Assembly (NCBI GenBank): GCA_041402045.1 | Contig: JAWKSZ010000013.1 | Span: 62,001-126,000 of the forward strand | DNA: 64,000 nucleotides | From: JAGQRJ01 sp041402045 | Lineage (GTDB): Bacteria > Planctomycetota > J058 | Direction of reading: 5' to 3' | Shown: positions 8,463-17,452 of the stretch, piece by piece | Layout of the letters: each line of letters begins with the position of its first letter | Position numbering within the stretch: the stretch's first letter is position 1 | Notes under the pieces: model-generated | Databases searched by the model: none | Told to the model about the DNA's origin: nothing | What the model saw: the letters and a program-made list of their open reading frames with translations, nothing else | Position numbers and translations under genes: made by a program

Positions 8463-9419
8463 CTACCACTTCGGCCCGCGCGGGGTCTCGGGCTCCTCCG
8501 TGGGGGGAGCGGCCCGCTTGCAGATCGCCCCCTCGGGGAACGGCGCCTCGCCGGAGACGATCGTCCCGTGGGTGAGGCGCTCCTCGACCTCGGTCACCCG
8601 GATCTGCCCGATCTGCTCGGTGCGGAAGCCGAGGACCTCGCCGGTGTCGGGGTCGGTGATCTGCTTGGTCTCGACGAGCACGTCCAGGGTCATGCCCGGC
8701 TCCAGGCCGCCGCCGGTCCCCCGGTTGAGCAGGACCTCGATCCCGTCCGAGTCCACGATCCGAATCGGGTAGACCGAGTCGATCGTGTCGATCACCAGCT
8801 CGTCGCACAGCTTGCGCTGCAGACGATCGCCGAAGTCGGCGGCCACCGCCGGGGGCGCGTCGTTGCTGTCGTAGAGCGCGCGGGTCACGTCCTGCACCTC
8901 GCCCTTGTGCGCCGCGACGACGCGGGAGGTGCGGGAGTCGACGATCCGCATGTCCACGATCACGTGCGACTTCAGCGCGCGGCTCCAGTGGCGGGAGTTG
9001 GGGACCCGCGTCCACTCGGCGCGCACGGAGAACAAGGAGATCGACCCCGTGAGCAAGTAGTCGGCGCCGATAAGCTTCCCAGCCTCGACGGCGCGCTTGG
9101 GATCGGCCAGCTCCTGCTCGGTGAGCTTGATCTCCTTGAGCGCGTCGTCGAGCCGCTTGCGCTCGACGACGTCGAACTTGCGCGTAGCGACGAGCGCCGT
9201 GATCAGCTTGTCGGTGAGCTCCGTGGTCTGGAACTCCTTGCGCACCACCTCCGCCCAGCCGTCCTTCACCTGCAGCGAGTTCCGGTGGTAGTTGAAGGGC
9301 ATGACCGCGAGGCTGGCCTTGCTGGGAGCTGGCGGGGGGGGCTCGACCTCCACGTCCTGGGCGAAGGCCGGGCACAGCGCGAGGGCGATCAGCCCTGGAG
9401 TCAGGCGGTTGAGGGCCAT
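8463..9419 (-). CDS. CsgG-type secreted protein with FlgT C-terminal-like domain
   Basis: 318 residues with a cleavable signal (...LIALALCPAFAQ) but no lipobox Cys, unlike curli CsgG. Residues about 35-230 have the CsgG alpha/beta core: 'LAVMPFNY', 'LVATRKFDVVERKRLD', 'AGKLIGADYLLTGSI', and 'DMRIVDSRTSRVV'. Residues about 235-300 resemble the FlgT C-terminal domain ('YPIRIVDSDGIEVLLNRG', 'DPDTGEVLG', 'IGQIRVTEV'). CsgG-core proteins form ring or pore assemblies, but many homologues without a lipid anchor do not secrete curli. Paralogue of the next gene, 8 bp apart. Likely periplasmic or outer-membrane associated. Confidence 0.82.
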   Translation of the reverse strand: MALNRLTPGLIALALCPAFAQDVEVEPPPPAPSKASLAVMPFNYHRNSLQVKDGWAEVVRKEFQTTELTDKLITALVATRKFDVVERKRLDDALKEIKLTEQELADPKRAVEAGKLIGADYLLTGSISLFSVRAEWTRVPNSRHWSRALKSHVIVDMRIVDSRTSRVVAAHKGEVQDVTRALYDSNDAPPAVAADFGDRLQRKLCDELVIDTIDSVYPIRIVDSDGIEVLLNRGTGGGLEPGMTLDVLVETKQITDPDTGEVLGFRTEQIGQIRVTEVEERLTHGTIVSGEAPFPEGAICKRAAPPTEEPETPRGPKW

Positions 9420-9427
9420 GGGACCTC

Positions 9428-10819
9428 CTACTTGAGGTTGCGGATCTCTTTGGTCTGGTTGCCGAACTCGTCGGTGGCCACGATCACCACCTGGCCCGGG
9501 TTCTCCGGGTTGGGTGGCACGCGGGCGGAATACTGTCCGGTCGACTTGTCGTAGTCGACGCGCTGGCCGTTGATCGTGAGCGTGCAGCCCAGGTCATCGA
9601 CCTTGCCCTCGACGAGGATCCGGGCGTCGGCCTCGACACCCGGCGGCGTCTCGTCGTAGTTGAAGGTGACCTGCGCTTCGGCCTTGTTGCCCTCGTGGTC
9701 CCACGCGGCGACGCGCACGAGGTTGCCGCCGCTGGCGGCGCGGACCTTCCCGCTCCAGCGGTTGCCGCCGGTGGCGGTGGCGTCCTGACCGGAGATCGTG
9801 ACCCGCGCCACGCCCTCGTTGTCGGTGACCTCGCACACCACGTTGATCGGGTTCCCGCTCAGGGTGGAGTTGGCCTGGGGGGCGAGGATTCGAATGACCG
9901 GAGGCAGCGTGTCGCTGGGGGGCGGAGGAGGGGGAGGCGGGGGGGCGCTGACGTCGCCGCTCGCGGGGCGGCAGAGGTTCCCTCGAGCGGGGCTCCCCGC
10001 GAGGATCGAGCACTTGGAGAACTTCGCGAGGATCTCGTCCACGCGGATCCGGCCGATCTTGGTCTCCTCGCTGCCGAGCACCTCGCCGGTGTCCGGGTCG
10101 ACGAGCTCCTCGCCCTCGGTGAACACGTCGTACTCCTCGCCGACGTTGATCCCGCCGCCCTCGCCGCGGTTGATCGAGACCACGCCGTTGGCGTTCACCC
10201 CGATCACGCGCACGGGGTAGACGGCGTTGATCACCTTGATCACGAGCGCCTCGACCACGTCGCGCTGGATCTGGTCGATCGCGACCTTGGAGGGGCCGCC
10301 GTCGAGCTCGGGGCGCGCGCTGGTCTTGGTGCGCCCCTTGTAGACCGCCGAGCCGGTCTCCGCCGCGGTGACCTTGGTCGTGTTGGTGTTCACGATCCGC
10401 ATGTCCACGTGCAGCCGGAGCTCCTCGTCGAGGGCCCACTCCTTGCTGATCGGGGCCTGGATCCGCTTCGCCGCGTACTCGAAGATCGTGATCTCGCCCA
10501 TGACGAAGAAGTCCGCGCCGAGCGCCTTGCCCATGGCCGCCGCGCGGGCGGGGTCCATGAGGCCGGTCTCCCCGAGCTTCATTTCCTGGAGCAATGTGTC
10601 GATCTTGCTGCGCTCGACGACGTCGAACTTGCGCGTGCGCACGAGCGAGCCCACGAACTTCTGCGTGAGGGTGTCGGTCTCGATGTGCACGTTGGGCTTG
10701 GCCCGCACGCCTTGGTGCAGGTCGAACGGGGCCACGGCGATCGTGGCCTTCTTGCTCTGGGCTTCGGCCAGCGGCGCGGCCAGTAGACAGAGCGTGAGTG
10801 CGGCGTTCAGGTAGCGCAC
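9428..10819 (-). CDS. CsgG-type protein with FlgT-like and C-terminal Ig-like domains
   Basis: 463 residues, signal peptide ending LAEAQ. The CsgG core (about 25-220) and FlgT-C-like domain (about 225-290) align closely with the downstream gene ('IAVAPFDLHQ', 'VRTRKFDVVERSKID', 'DPDTGEVLG'). A poly-proline linker of nine Pro separates these from a 160-residue extension with an Ig/cadherin-like domain ('IRILAPQANSTLSGN', 'WDHEGNKAEAQVTF') and a terminal beta-sandwich repeat ending 'ATDEFGNQTKEIRNLK'. The extension is a typical extracellular interaction module. It is the second gene of the envelope cluster and probably the long partner in a mixed CsgG ring (inference). Confidence 0.82.
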   Translation of the reverse strand: MRYLNAALTLCLLAAPLAEAQSKKATIAVAPFDLHQGVRAKPNVHIETDTLTQKFVGSLVRTRKFDVVERSKIDTLLQEMKLGETGLMDPARAAAMGKALGADFFVMGEITIFEYAAKRIQAPISKEWALDEELRLHVDMRIVNTNTTKVTAAETGSAVYKGRTKTSARPELDGGPSKVAIDQIQRDVVEALVIKVINAVYPVRVIGVNANGVVSINRGEGGGINVGEEYDVFTEGEELVDPDTGEVLGSEETKIGRIRVDEILAKFSKCSILAGSPARGNLCRPASGDVSAPPPPPPPPPSDTLPPVIRILAPQANSTLSGNPINVVCEVTDNEGVARVTISGQDATATGGNRWSGKVRAASGGNLVRVAAWDHEGNKAEAQVTFNYDETPPGVEADARILVEGKVDDLGCTLTINGQRVDYDKSTGQYSARVPPNPENPGQVVIVATDEFGNQTKEIRNLK

Positions 10820-10873
10820 GACGTCCCCCCTAGGTTCGTGTCTCGTCGGATCGTGGGTCTTGGGCTAGGGCGA

Positions 10874-11908
10874 CTAGCGGGCGCCCAGCAAGCGGAGCAG
10901 CGTCGCACATCCCGCGGTGCCCTGGCAATCCCTCGCCAGGTCGCGGCGGGCGGAGCGCAGCAGGGTCGGCGAAGGCAGCTCCGCATAGAGGGCGACCTCG
11001 ACGTCGTCCCAGAGCTCAGGGCGGACCTCGAGCCAGCGCGCGAGGGCGCAGGCCCGGTCGCCGTCACCCGCGTCCAGCGCCGCGAGCAGCGCGCGGGCCA
11101 GTGCGCCCGGGGCCGGCGCCTCGAGAGAGGCCCGACGGCCGGTGTCGAAGGTCCGGGCGCGGGTGGTCCGACCGGTGGAGACCCAGGTCGTGGTGCGGGT
11201 GCGGCCCGTGTCCAACGAGCTGCGCGGCTGCGTGCTGCGGCCGGTGCCCACCCGAACGGTGTTGGGGACCGGCTGTGCGTTCGGCAGGCGGGTGGTCGTG
11301 TTCCCCACGGTCACGTGGCGCTCGAAGCTCCCCGAGGGCGTCGGCTCCCAGGAGGGGTCCGTCATGTCCACTGTCACCGAGGAGGGCACCGGCTCGGCCG
11401 GGGGCACGTAGACCGTGCGCTGCGGGCGCACCACCACCGTCGGCGGGCAGGGGTCCACGACGACCGTGCGCTGGGGACGGACGACGACCGTGCGCTGGGG
11501 ACGGACGACGACCGTGCGCTGGGGACGGACGACGACCGTGCGCTGCGGCTGGGTGTAATGACGGGTGTAGCGGCGCGGCTGGGTGTAATGGCGCGGCTGG
11601 GTGTAGTGGCGCGGCTGGGTGTAGTGCCGCGGCTGGGTGTAGCGCACGGAGGGACGCGAGCCGGTGCGGACGTCGACCCCCGGGGTGGAGAACCGCACGC
11701 TCGTGCCGCGGGGGCCGCTGCGGATTCCAAAGGTCGGGGTCGAGTAACGCACGCTGGTCCCGCGGGGACCGAAGTGCACGCCTACCCTGGGCGTGGAGAC
11801 TCGCCCGCTCCAGGTGACGCGGGGCTTGGGCAGGAAGCGAACTTGAGCCTCGGCGCTGGATAGGGTCAACGCGCCGACGGCAGCCGCGATCGCGATGGTT
11901 CGTAGCAC
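10874..11908 (-). CDS. Secreted low-complexity repeat protein
   Basis: 344 residues. The start is set by AAGGAGGA five bases before GTG 11908; an ATG seven codons further up would place the ribosome site inside the gene. A signal peptide (LRTIAIAAAVGALTLSSAEA) is followed by basic, Tyr/Arg-rich repeats: several copies of YTQPRH, then four of an 8-residue PQRTVVVR unit, plus 'GPRGTSVR(Y/F)STP' repeats before them. The C-terminal 80 residues are helical and contain two or three Cys pairs (CALARW, DCQGTAGC). First gene of the minus-strand envelope cluster. No known domain; a surface or cell-wall-binding role is only a guess. Confidence 0.7.
   Translation of the reverse strand: MLRTIAIAAAVGALTLSSAEAQVRFLPKPRVTWSGRVSTPRVGVHFGPRGTSVRYSTPTFGIRSGPRGTSVRFSTPGVDVRTGSRPSVRYTQPRHYTQPRHYTQPRHYTQPRRYTRHYTQPQRTVVVRPQRTVVVRPQRTVVVRPQRTVVVDPCPPTVVVRPQRTVYVPPAEPVPSSVTVDMTDPSWEPTPSGSFERHVTVGNTTTRLPNAQPVPNTVRVGTGRSTQPRSSLDTGRTRTTTWVSTGRTTRARTFDTGRRASLEAPAPGALARALLAALDAGDGDRACALARWLEVRPELWDDVEVALYAELPSPTLLRSARRDLARDCQGTAGCATLLRLLGAR
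11466..11645. repeat. In-frame tandem repeats inside the secreted repeat protein
   Basis: Two neighbouring arrays: about four near-identical 24-bp units (with 'gtgcgctggggacggacg') encoding the PQRTVVVR repeat, and about five 18-bp units (cgcggctgggtgtagtgg) encoding YTQPRH. The copies are close to identical at DNA level, so copy number is probably variable between strains. Confidence 0.8.
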
Positions 11909-12123
11909 GAGTCCTCCTTGGGGCAGCATGACCCAGGTGGGGTCGCCGCCGCAAGCGGTTCGACGGGCTACCCGAGCGGGCTATTCACCCTTCACGGCGA
12001 CCCCTTCACAACTACAAGTCTAGCATGGGTGGACGGTTATACCCTGGACGCGGCGCGGAAATGCGGGATTCCCGCCTTTCTGAGCGGTTCCGCCTGAGGC
12101 ATACTCAGGGGATCGGAGGTCCC

Positions 12124-13173
12124 ATGCGTGTTTCGGCTGCGGCGTTGCTCACTGCGCTCGCCCTCACCCCGGTGTGGGCGCAGGCCCAGCAGCTCTCGGA
12201 GGTCGTGGTCGACGTCGACGAGCAAGAGCAGAAGCTGATCGACGTGTTGCGGAGGTTGCAGCAGGACCACGGGCTCAACTACGCCGTCGCGCACTCGACC
12301 CTGGAGGACGCCGGCCTGGTCAGCGTGTCCCTCAAGCAGGTCCCCCTCGACGTCGCCCTGGAGTCGATCCTCGCGGCCTGCAACCTGAACCTCGAGATCC
12401 GCGGGACCGTGCTCGTGATCCTGCCCCGGGGCGTCGAGCCGGAGCACCGCTTGCCGGTCGTGTCCCACGGCCTCCCCCAGGAGCGGCCCCCGACCGAGAA
12501 CTACCCGGACGCCCCCGCCGACACCGCGGACTCCGAGCGCGCCCTCTCCGAGGCGATCGGGACGACCCTGGAGGTCGACGGAGAGGACGGGAGGCTGCGG
12601 ATCCGGGTCGACGGCGTGTCCCGCGACTTCTTCCTTCCCAAGGGCGACGCGCTCCTCTCGCAGCGCCTCAAGGGTTCGATCCTGCGCCTCAAGCCGGGCG
12701 AGCCGATCCACCTGCTCTACGAGGCCGACGGAAAGCGGCCGGTGATCCGAGCCCTGATCGGCGGGGCCTACGCCGGGGAAGAGACCCGTCGGCAGGCCCA
12801 GGCGCGCCCAGAGCGTCCCACCAAGCCGCGCGCGGACTCCAACGTCGTCGGCTCCCCCAGCGCCGAGACCCGGGCCGCCACCCCCCGCTCGACCGCGACC
12901 AAGCGCACGACCGCGCCCGAAGGGGACGCCGAGCTGATCGAGGCTCCCGTGGTGGGCAAGCTCGTCAGCGTCGGAGACGGCGCGGTCAAGATCAAGCGCG
13001 CCGACGGCGAGGTCCTCACCTGCCTCATGCCCAGCGCTCCCGAGGAGCGGGAGAAGTGCGAGGCCGCGTTCGAGGGGGTGAAGCCGGGGAGCCAGGTGAT
13101 CCTGGTGTGCTTCGAGAGCGGCGATCAGCGCCAGATCAAGGACTACATCGTCGGCGCCGGCAACAAGAAGTAG
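12124..13173 (+). CDS. Secreted STN (secretin/TonB N-terminal-like) domain protein
   Basis: 349 residues; ATG 12124 follows GGAGG by five bases and begins a signal peptide ending in VWAQAQ. Residues about 35-100 form an STN/secretin-N-like domain ('LIDVLRRLQQDHGLNYAV', 'VSLKQVPLDVALESIL', 'LEIRGTVLVILP'), the short-chain beta-alpha-beta fold found at the front of secretins and TonB receptors. The rest is Pro/Arg/Thr-rich, then a small C-terminal beta domain ('VGKLVSVGDGAVKIKRADG', 'GSQVILVCFESGD'). There is no secretin channel domain, so it is not a secretin itself. Periplasmic. It stands alone, divergent from the envelope cluster. Confidence 0.75.
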   Translation: MRVSAAALLTALALTPVWAQAQQLSEVVVDVDEQEQKLIDVLRRLQQDHGLNYAVAHSTLEDAGLVSVSLKQVPLDVALESILAACNLNLEIRGTVLVILPRGVEPEHRLPVVSHGLPQERPPTENYPDAPADTADSERALSEAIGTTLEVDGEDGRLRIRVDGVSRDFFLPKGDALLSQRLKGSILRLKPGEPIHLLYEADGKRPVIRALIGGAYAGEETRRQAQARPERPTKPRADSNVVGSPSAETRAATPRSTATKRTTAPEGDAELIEAPVVGKLVSVGDGAVKIKRADGEVLTCLMPSAPEEREKCEAAFEGVKPGSQVILVCFESGDQRQIKDYIVGAGNKK

Positions 13174-13193
13174 CGCCCAAGCGCTACTACTAC

Positions 13194-14072
13194 CTATCTG
13201 TAGCGGCGACTCGCCTCGTCGAGGATCTTGCGCTCCTCGTCGCTGAGCGAGGCCAGGCCCTCACGCTTGATCTTGCGCAGCAGCTCGTCCACCTGGGCAG
13301 CGGTCGACGCGTCGATCCGCGGCGCTGGGGCGGGAGGCGGCGGCGCGGGCCGGGCCGGGGACGCCTCTCGCGCGCCGCCCTGGAGCACTCGGAGCTGCGG
13401 CCCCGCGCGACGGCGTAGCAGGCGGCTCGGGCGCAGGGCGAAGTGCGCGATCGCGAGGCCGACCACGGCGCCTCCAAGGTGCGCCGCGTGCGCGATTCGA
13501 TCGCCCCCGAACGACCCTGTGGCGCCCGCCAGATCCAGCGCGGTGTAGCCCACCGCGAGACCCCACAGCGGCAGCGGGAGCACCCCCCACAGGAACAGGC
13601 GCTCCTGCGGGGCGACTCGCGCGCCCGCGACCAGGAACCCGTAGACCGCCCCCGAGGCGCCCAGCGCTGGGGTGTACCACGTGCCGCGCAGCGCGCCCAG
13701 CCCGCAGAAGGCGAGCGAACCGCCGATCCCCGCGGCCAGGTAGAGCGCCCACAGGTCGCCGTTGGTCCAGCCCCGCCGCGCGAGGATTCGCCCCATGACG
13801 TAGAGCAGGATCATGTTCAGGGCGATGTGCATCAGCTCGAAGTGCGCGAAGGCGGACGTCAGGAGCGTCCACACGCGGAACCCTTCGAACACCCCGGCTG
13901 GACTCACGAGGAAGTTGGCGCGGGTCGCGGCGCTGTCGGGCCCCAAGAACAGGAGCAGGACCCACACCGCGACGTTGAGCGCGATCAGGTGCACGTAGGC
14001 CGGGCTCCCCTGGAACCAGGTCCCCGCGCTCGGCGGCGGCTCGCGCATGAAGTCTCGATCCTGAAGGCTCAT
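13194..14072 (-). CDS. Rhomboid-family intramembrane serine protease
   Basis: About 292 residues with six predicted membrane helices. The catalytic dyad is visible: GASGAVYG with S140 and the His in AHAAHLGG (H198), together with the HIALNM oxyanion motif. After the membrane domain comes a Pro/Ala-rich linker and a conserved C-terminal helical motif ('VDELLRKIKREGLASLSDEE') common in bacterial rhomboids (DUF6576). Rhomboids cleave single-span membrane proteins within the bilayer; the substrate is unknown. Start uncertain: ATG 14072 or 14081 are both possible. Divergent from 14164. Confidence 0.88.
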   Translation of the reverse strand: MSLQDRDFMREPPPSAGTWFQGSPAYVHLIALNVAVWVLLLFLGPDSAATRANFLVSPAGVFEGFRVWTLLTSAFAHFELMHIALNMILLYVMGRILARRGWTNGDLWALYLAAGIGGSLAFCGLGALRGTWYTPALGASGAVYGFLVAGARVAPQERLFLWGVLPLPLWGLAVGYTALDLAGATGSFGGDRIAHAAHLGGAVVGLAIAHFALRPSRLLRRRAGPQLRVLQGGAREASPARPAPPPPAPAPRIDASTAAQVDELLRKIKREGLASLSDEERKILDEASRRYR

Positions 14073-14163
14073 GCCTCGCATTGTCCGAGCGCTGGGCGGA
14101 TCGGCAAGCCCTGCGCCCGCCGGCACGGTTTCCGTAACCTCGGGGGTTGGTATCGTGAGGGGC

Positions 14164-14940
14164 ATGTTTGGCTCCTTCCTTCGCGCCGCTGCCGCGGCCA
14201 CGCTGCTCCTCGTCCCGGCCGCCGCTCAAGACGCCTCCAGCACCCGGGAGGGGCGCGCGGCCCTCGAGCGCTGCGTGGAAGCCATGGGAGGGCGCGACCG
14301 CCTGCAGCGCGTGCGCGCGGCTGCGATCGAGATCCAGGCCAAGGCCTCCATGAAGGAGAAGCACACGCTGCTGCTCCCCAGCCGGGCGCTGCACTACGCG
14401 TCGCGGCGCGAGGGCGGGGCGGGCTTCGACGTCGTGATCAAGGGCGACAAGGGCTTCCTCTGCGACCGGGACCCCGAGGGCAAGACGAGCTACGTCGAGG
14501 ACCTCACCTCGGCGGACCTGCTCGAGGGGGGCTACGAGCGCGACGTGCTGTTCATGCCGCTCCTGCTCGCGCAGCTGCTGCAGGACCCGCGGACCCTCTA
14601 CGACAGCCGCGGACCGAACTCCGTGGGCGACGTCGTGGTGCGCGTGCTGGTGCACCCCGCCCAAGGGGAGACCTACGAGCCCTTCGTGCTCCGGCTGCGC
14701 TTCGACAAGAGCTCGCACCTCCTGGTGCAGGCGCTGGGCCTCGTGCCCTGCGGCGCCGACGAGGGGAAGAAGCGCTTCTTCTCCTACGGCGACTACCAGA
14801 CGGTGGACGGCGTGAAGCTGCCCACCAGCTACTCCGACGAGCGCGGCAAGGGCACCAAGCCTCGCGCCTACCGGGTGCAGTGGAGCCTGGACCCCAAGCT
14901 CTCGCCGACCCTGTTCACCCGACCCAACGCGGGAGGGTAG
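14164..14940 (+). CDS. Secreted LolA-like / outer-membrane lipoprotein-sorting-like protein
   Basis: 258 residues; start set by GAGGGG two bases before ATG. A signal peptide ends VPAAAQ. The mature part begins with 'ALERCVEAMGGRDRLQRVRA', the helix that opens many periplasmic 'AMGG.d.l..v.....' proteins, followed by an all-beta domain with paired aromatic strands ('FFSYGDYQTVDGVKLPTSY'). This architecture resembles LolA/LolB half-barrels that bind lipid acyl chains, but no defining motif of LolA is present. The next gene starts 8 bp later, so an operon is likely. Confidence 0.65.
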   Translation: MFGSFLRAAAAATLLLVPAAAQDASSTREGRAALERCVEAMGGRDRLQRVRAAAIEIQAKASMKEKHTLLLPSRALHYASRREGGAGFDVVIKGDKGFLCDRDPEGKTSYVEDLTSADLLEGGYERDVLFMPLLLAQLLQDPRTLYDSRGPNSVGDVVVRVLVHPAQGETYEPFVLRLRFDKSSHLLVQALGLVPCGADEGKKRFFSYGDYQTVDGVKLPTSYSDERGKGTKPRAYRVQWSLDPKLSPTLFTRPNAGG

Positions 14941-14947
14941 CGCCGCG

Positions 14948-16720
14948 GTGGAGGCGAGCTCGCGGCTGGGGAGACGCGTGTTCGCCACGACGCTGGCCCT
15001 GCTCCTCGTCTCCGCCTGGCCGTTTGCTGGGGACATTCCCTCCCGCTACTTCGCCCTCACCCGATCCCTGGTGGAAGAGCGCACTTGCGCGGTAGACAGC
15101 TTCCACACCGGCTTCCCGGACAAGGCCTTCCGCGACGGGCACTACTACCTCGCGGCGAGCCCGGGCCCGTCCTTCGCCGCAGCCCCCGTCTATGTCCCGG
15201 TCTACCTCTGCGGAGGGTCGCCCCTGATCGGCCTGATCGCCGCGACCCTGTGGGTGGGGGTGTTGCCGGGCGCGCTGGCGTTCTGGGGCGTGTGGCGGCT
15301 GGGGGAGGTGCTCCCTCGCGTCCCTGCCCCGGAGCCCTGGCGCCTCGCGGTCGTGACGGCCGCAGCCGCGACCTTCGTGACCCCGCTGTGCACCGTGTTC
15401 TACGCCAGCGCGCTGACCGTGGCTTGCGCCGTGTGGGCGCTGGTGCACCTGACGGTCTACCTCCGCGCGAGACGCCCGATCCCCGAGGACGCAGCCGTCC
15501 CTGACGCGGAACGGGGGCTCAGGCGCCTGGTCGGGGCGGGGGCCCTCCTGGGCGCCCTCGTGTGCTGCGAATACTCCGCCGCCCCCCTGGCGCTCCTGGG
15601 GACGGGGGTCGTCGCCGCGGAATCCTGGCGCGCTCGCCGTCCAGGCGAGCTGCTGGCGTTCCTGGGCGGGGCTGCTCCCCTGGCGCTCGTGCTCGGGGCG
15701 TATCACTGGGCGTGCTTTGGTGCGCCCTGGCGCACGGGCTACTCCTTTCACGCCAACCCGAACTTCGTCGAGCTGCTGGCGACCGGCTACAAGGGCTACT
15801 GCGTCCCGACGGGGCATTCGCTCTACGAGACCCTCCTGGGCTCGGCCCGCGGGCTCTTGGTCTACGCGCCGCCGGTGGCCCTGGGGATCGCCTGCGCGCG
15901 CCGCGGCTGGGCCCACGAGCCGGAGTGCGTCGCGCTGGGGCTCGGCGTCGGCGCGTGCTACTGGCTGCTGAACGCCAGCCGCGTGCTGGACTGGTACGCG
16001 GGCTACAGCTGGGGGCCGCGCTATCAAGCCTTCGCCGCCTGGTTCTGGCTCCTGCCGCTGTTCGCCCTGCGCGATCCGCCGCGCTGGGCGTGGAGGGCCT
16101 GGGCCGTGCTGGTCGCCGCGGGCGCCGCGGTCACGGCGCTCGGGCTCGGCACGCGCTGGCGCTCGACCCTGGAGGCCAGCCTGCGCGAGGCCTACAGCTT
16201 CGGGCTCCAGTGCAAGCTCACGACCCTGGCCCTCACTGGGGACCCCGCCTACTACCCCCCTGGGCTGGCCGAGCGCACCGGGACCACCCTGGTCCTCGGG
16301 CTCCTGGCGCTCGCGGCGCTGCTGGTGGCGTGGGGCTGGATCTGGGGGCTCGGACGGCGGGGGTGGACCCGGCTTGGGCTGGCGTGGCTGGCCGCGGCGC
16401 TCCTGGCGCTGGTGCCGTGGAGCGTCTCGAGCGGACGAGGCTCGGCGCTGCGCCGCGAGCTCCAGGACCGCGAGTTCCTCGACTTCACCCGACACTTTCC
16501 CAGCTACGAGAACGATGTGCGCGCGGCCCAGGCCGCCCTCGCGCTGCAGGAGGACGCGCAGGCGGTGTGGTTCGCCGAGCGCGCCCTCGCGGCCAGGCCA
16601 GGCGACGAGCTGGCGGAGCTGGTGCGCGCGCTCGGCGCCCACGACGCGCAGGCCCTCGAGCGGCTGGCTCGCGAGGCGAGCGACCCCGGGATTCGCGGTC
16701 GGGCGACGCGCGGGCGCTGA
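14948..16720 (+). CDS. Multi-span membrane protein, GT-C glycosyltransferase-like
   Basis: 590 residues with about ten hydrophobic segments. The first periplasmic loop has the pattern 'SRYFALTRSLVEERTCAVD ... DGHYYLAASPGPSF', that is, an acidic residue after TM1 followed by a 'YY..a.PGpsf' motif, as in GT-C (ArnT/PMT-like) enzymes that move sugars from polyprenyl phosphates. The catalytic Asp pair is not clear, so this is a fold-level call. After the last membrane segment a soluble TPR-like tail ('AVWFAERALAARPGDELAELV') is present. GTG start 8 bp after the previous gene. Confidence 0.6.
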   Translation: MEASSRLGRRVFATTLALLLVSAWPFAGDIPSRYFALTRSLVEERTCAVDSFHTGFPDKAFRDGHYYLAASPGPSFAAAPVYVPVYLCGGSPLIGLIAATLWVGVLPGALAFWGVWRLGEVLPRVPAPEPWRLAVVTAAAATFVTPLCTVFYASALTVACAVWALVHLTVYLRARRPIPEDAAVPDAERGLRRLVGAGALLGALVCCEYSAAPLALLGTGVVAAESWRARRPGELLAFLGGAAPLALVLGAYHWACFGAPWRTGYSFHANPNFVELLATGYKGYCVPTGHSLYETLLGSARGLLVYAPPVALGIACARRGWAHEPECVALGLGVGACYWLLNASRVLDWYAGYSWGPRYQAFAAWFWLLPLFALRDPPRWAWRAWAVLVAAGAAVTALGLGTRWRSTLEASLREAYSFGLQCKLTTLALTGDPAYYPPGLAERTGTTLVLGLLALAALLVAWGWIWGLGRRGWTRLGLAWLAAALLALVPWSVSSGRGSALRRELQDREFLDFTRHFPSYENDVRAAQAALALQEDAQAVWFAERALAARPGDELAELVRALGAHDAQALERLAREASDPGIRGRATRGR

Positions 16721-16728
16721 GGCGCGCG

Positions 16729-17439
16729 TCAGCCCAACTCGAGCACCCACGTGGCGCGGTGTCGCAGCGCGAGGGCGGGGAGGTCCACCCACGGCGCGGG
16801 CGTGCGGTCGAGGACGACGGCGTCGCTCGAGGCCACCGCCCCGTCCGGCGCAGCCTCTGCGAGGACGGGGTCCGCGTCGGGCACGACCACCGCGGTCCAG
16901 GGCAGTCCCTCGGCCGCGGCGAAGGCGCGCAGGTGCTGCGCGAGACGGCCCGAGTTCGAGACCGGGCGATCGATCAGCGCGCGCAGGGGCACGTCGGCCC
17001 ACCCCTGGGCGCGCACGGCGGCGGCCAGCGCGCGCGTCGCCTGCTCGGTCGCGCGATCCACGCGGTAGGTGCCGTGGACCCCTGAGAGGTCGCGCAGCGC
17101 ACCGTCCACCCCGCGCAGCAGCACCCCGCCCTGGAGCCCGGTCTCGATGGTGATCCACACGTTGAAACCGTCGACCTCGAGCCGCGCAGGGCGCTGGCCC
17201 GGACTCAGCCGCCGGGCGCGACGCCGAGCCGCGCCTCCGGCTTCGCTGGTCGCGCGGGTCAGGGCGACGCGCTGGCGCTCGCGGAGCTGGTAGCGGTCGC
17301 CCACGAGCTTCAGCGCCCCGGGCAGCGCGTAGCCGCGCGCGCGGAGGTAGGCGAGCTCGGACGTCGCCCGGCGGAGGGCGTCGACCTGCGAGGCGGCGAA
17401 GTCCTGGGGGTCGCGAGGGTGGGGGCCGCCTCCCGGCAC
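16729..17439 (-). CDS. DUF434 family protein
   Basis: 236 residues, GTG start. The first 60 residues match DUF434: 'AASQVDALRRATSELAYLRARGYALPGA' in two parts and 'LVGDRYQLRERQRVALTRA'. The second half begins 'LEVDGFNVWITIETGL' and contains 'DLSGVHGTYR' and 'IDRPVSNSGRLA', the paired domain DUF5616, which looks like a PIN/NYN-type fold with acidic residues (VDGFN, IDRP, PDADP). A nucleic-acid enzyme is possible but unproven. It converges with 14948-16720, with only 8 bp between. Confidence 0.8.
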   Translation of the reverse strand: MPGGGPHPRDPQDFAASQVDALRRATSELAYLRARGYALPGALKLVGDRYQLRERQRVALTRATSEAGGAARRRARRLSPGQRPARLEVDGFNVWITIETGLQGGVLLRGVDGALRDLSGVHGTYRVDRATEQATRALAAAVRAQGWADVPLRALIDRPVSNSGRLAQHLRAFAAAEGLPWTAVVVPDADPVLAEAAPDGAVASSDAVVLDRTPAPWVDLPALALRHRATWVLELG

Positions 17440-17452
17440 CTGGAGCGGACCG

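Noticed and set aside
8463..10819. Curli secretion system
   Set aside because: CsgG cores are present, but there are no csgA, csgB, csgE or csgF genes and no lipobox Cys; neighbours point to another envelope complex.
11909..12123. Divergent promoter pair between the envelope cluster and the STN gene
   Set aside because: A TTCACA and a TTATAC occur, but the spacing (26 bp) is wrong; a promoter must exist but I cannot place it.
12124..13173. Type II or type IV pilus secretin
   Set aside because: Only the STN-like N-domain is present; the secretin channel domain is missing and there are no pilus or secretion genes nearby.
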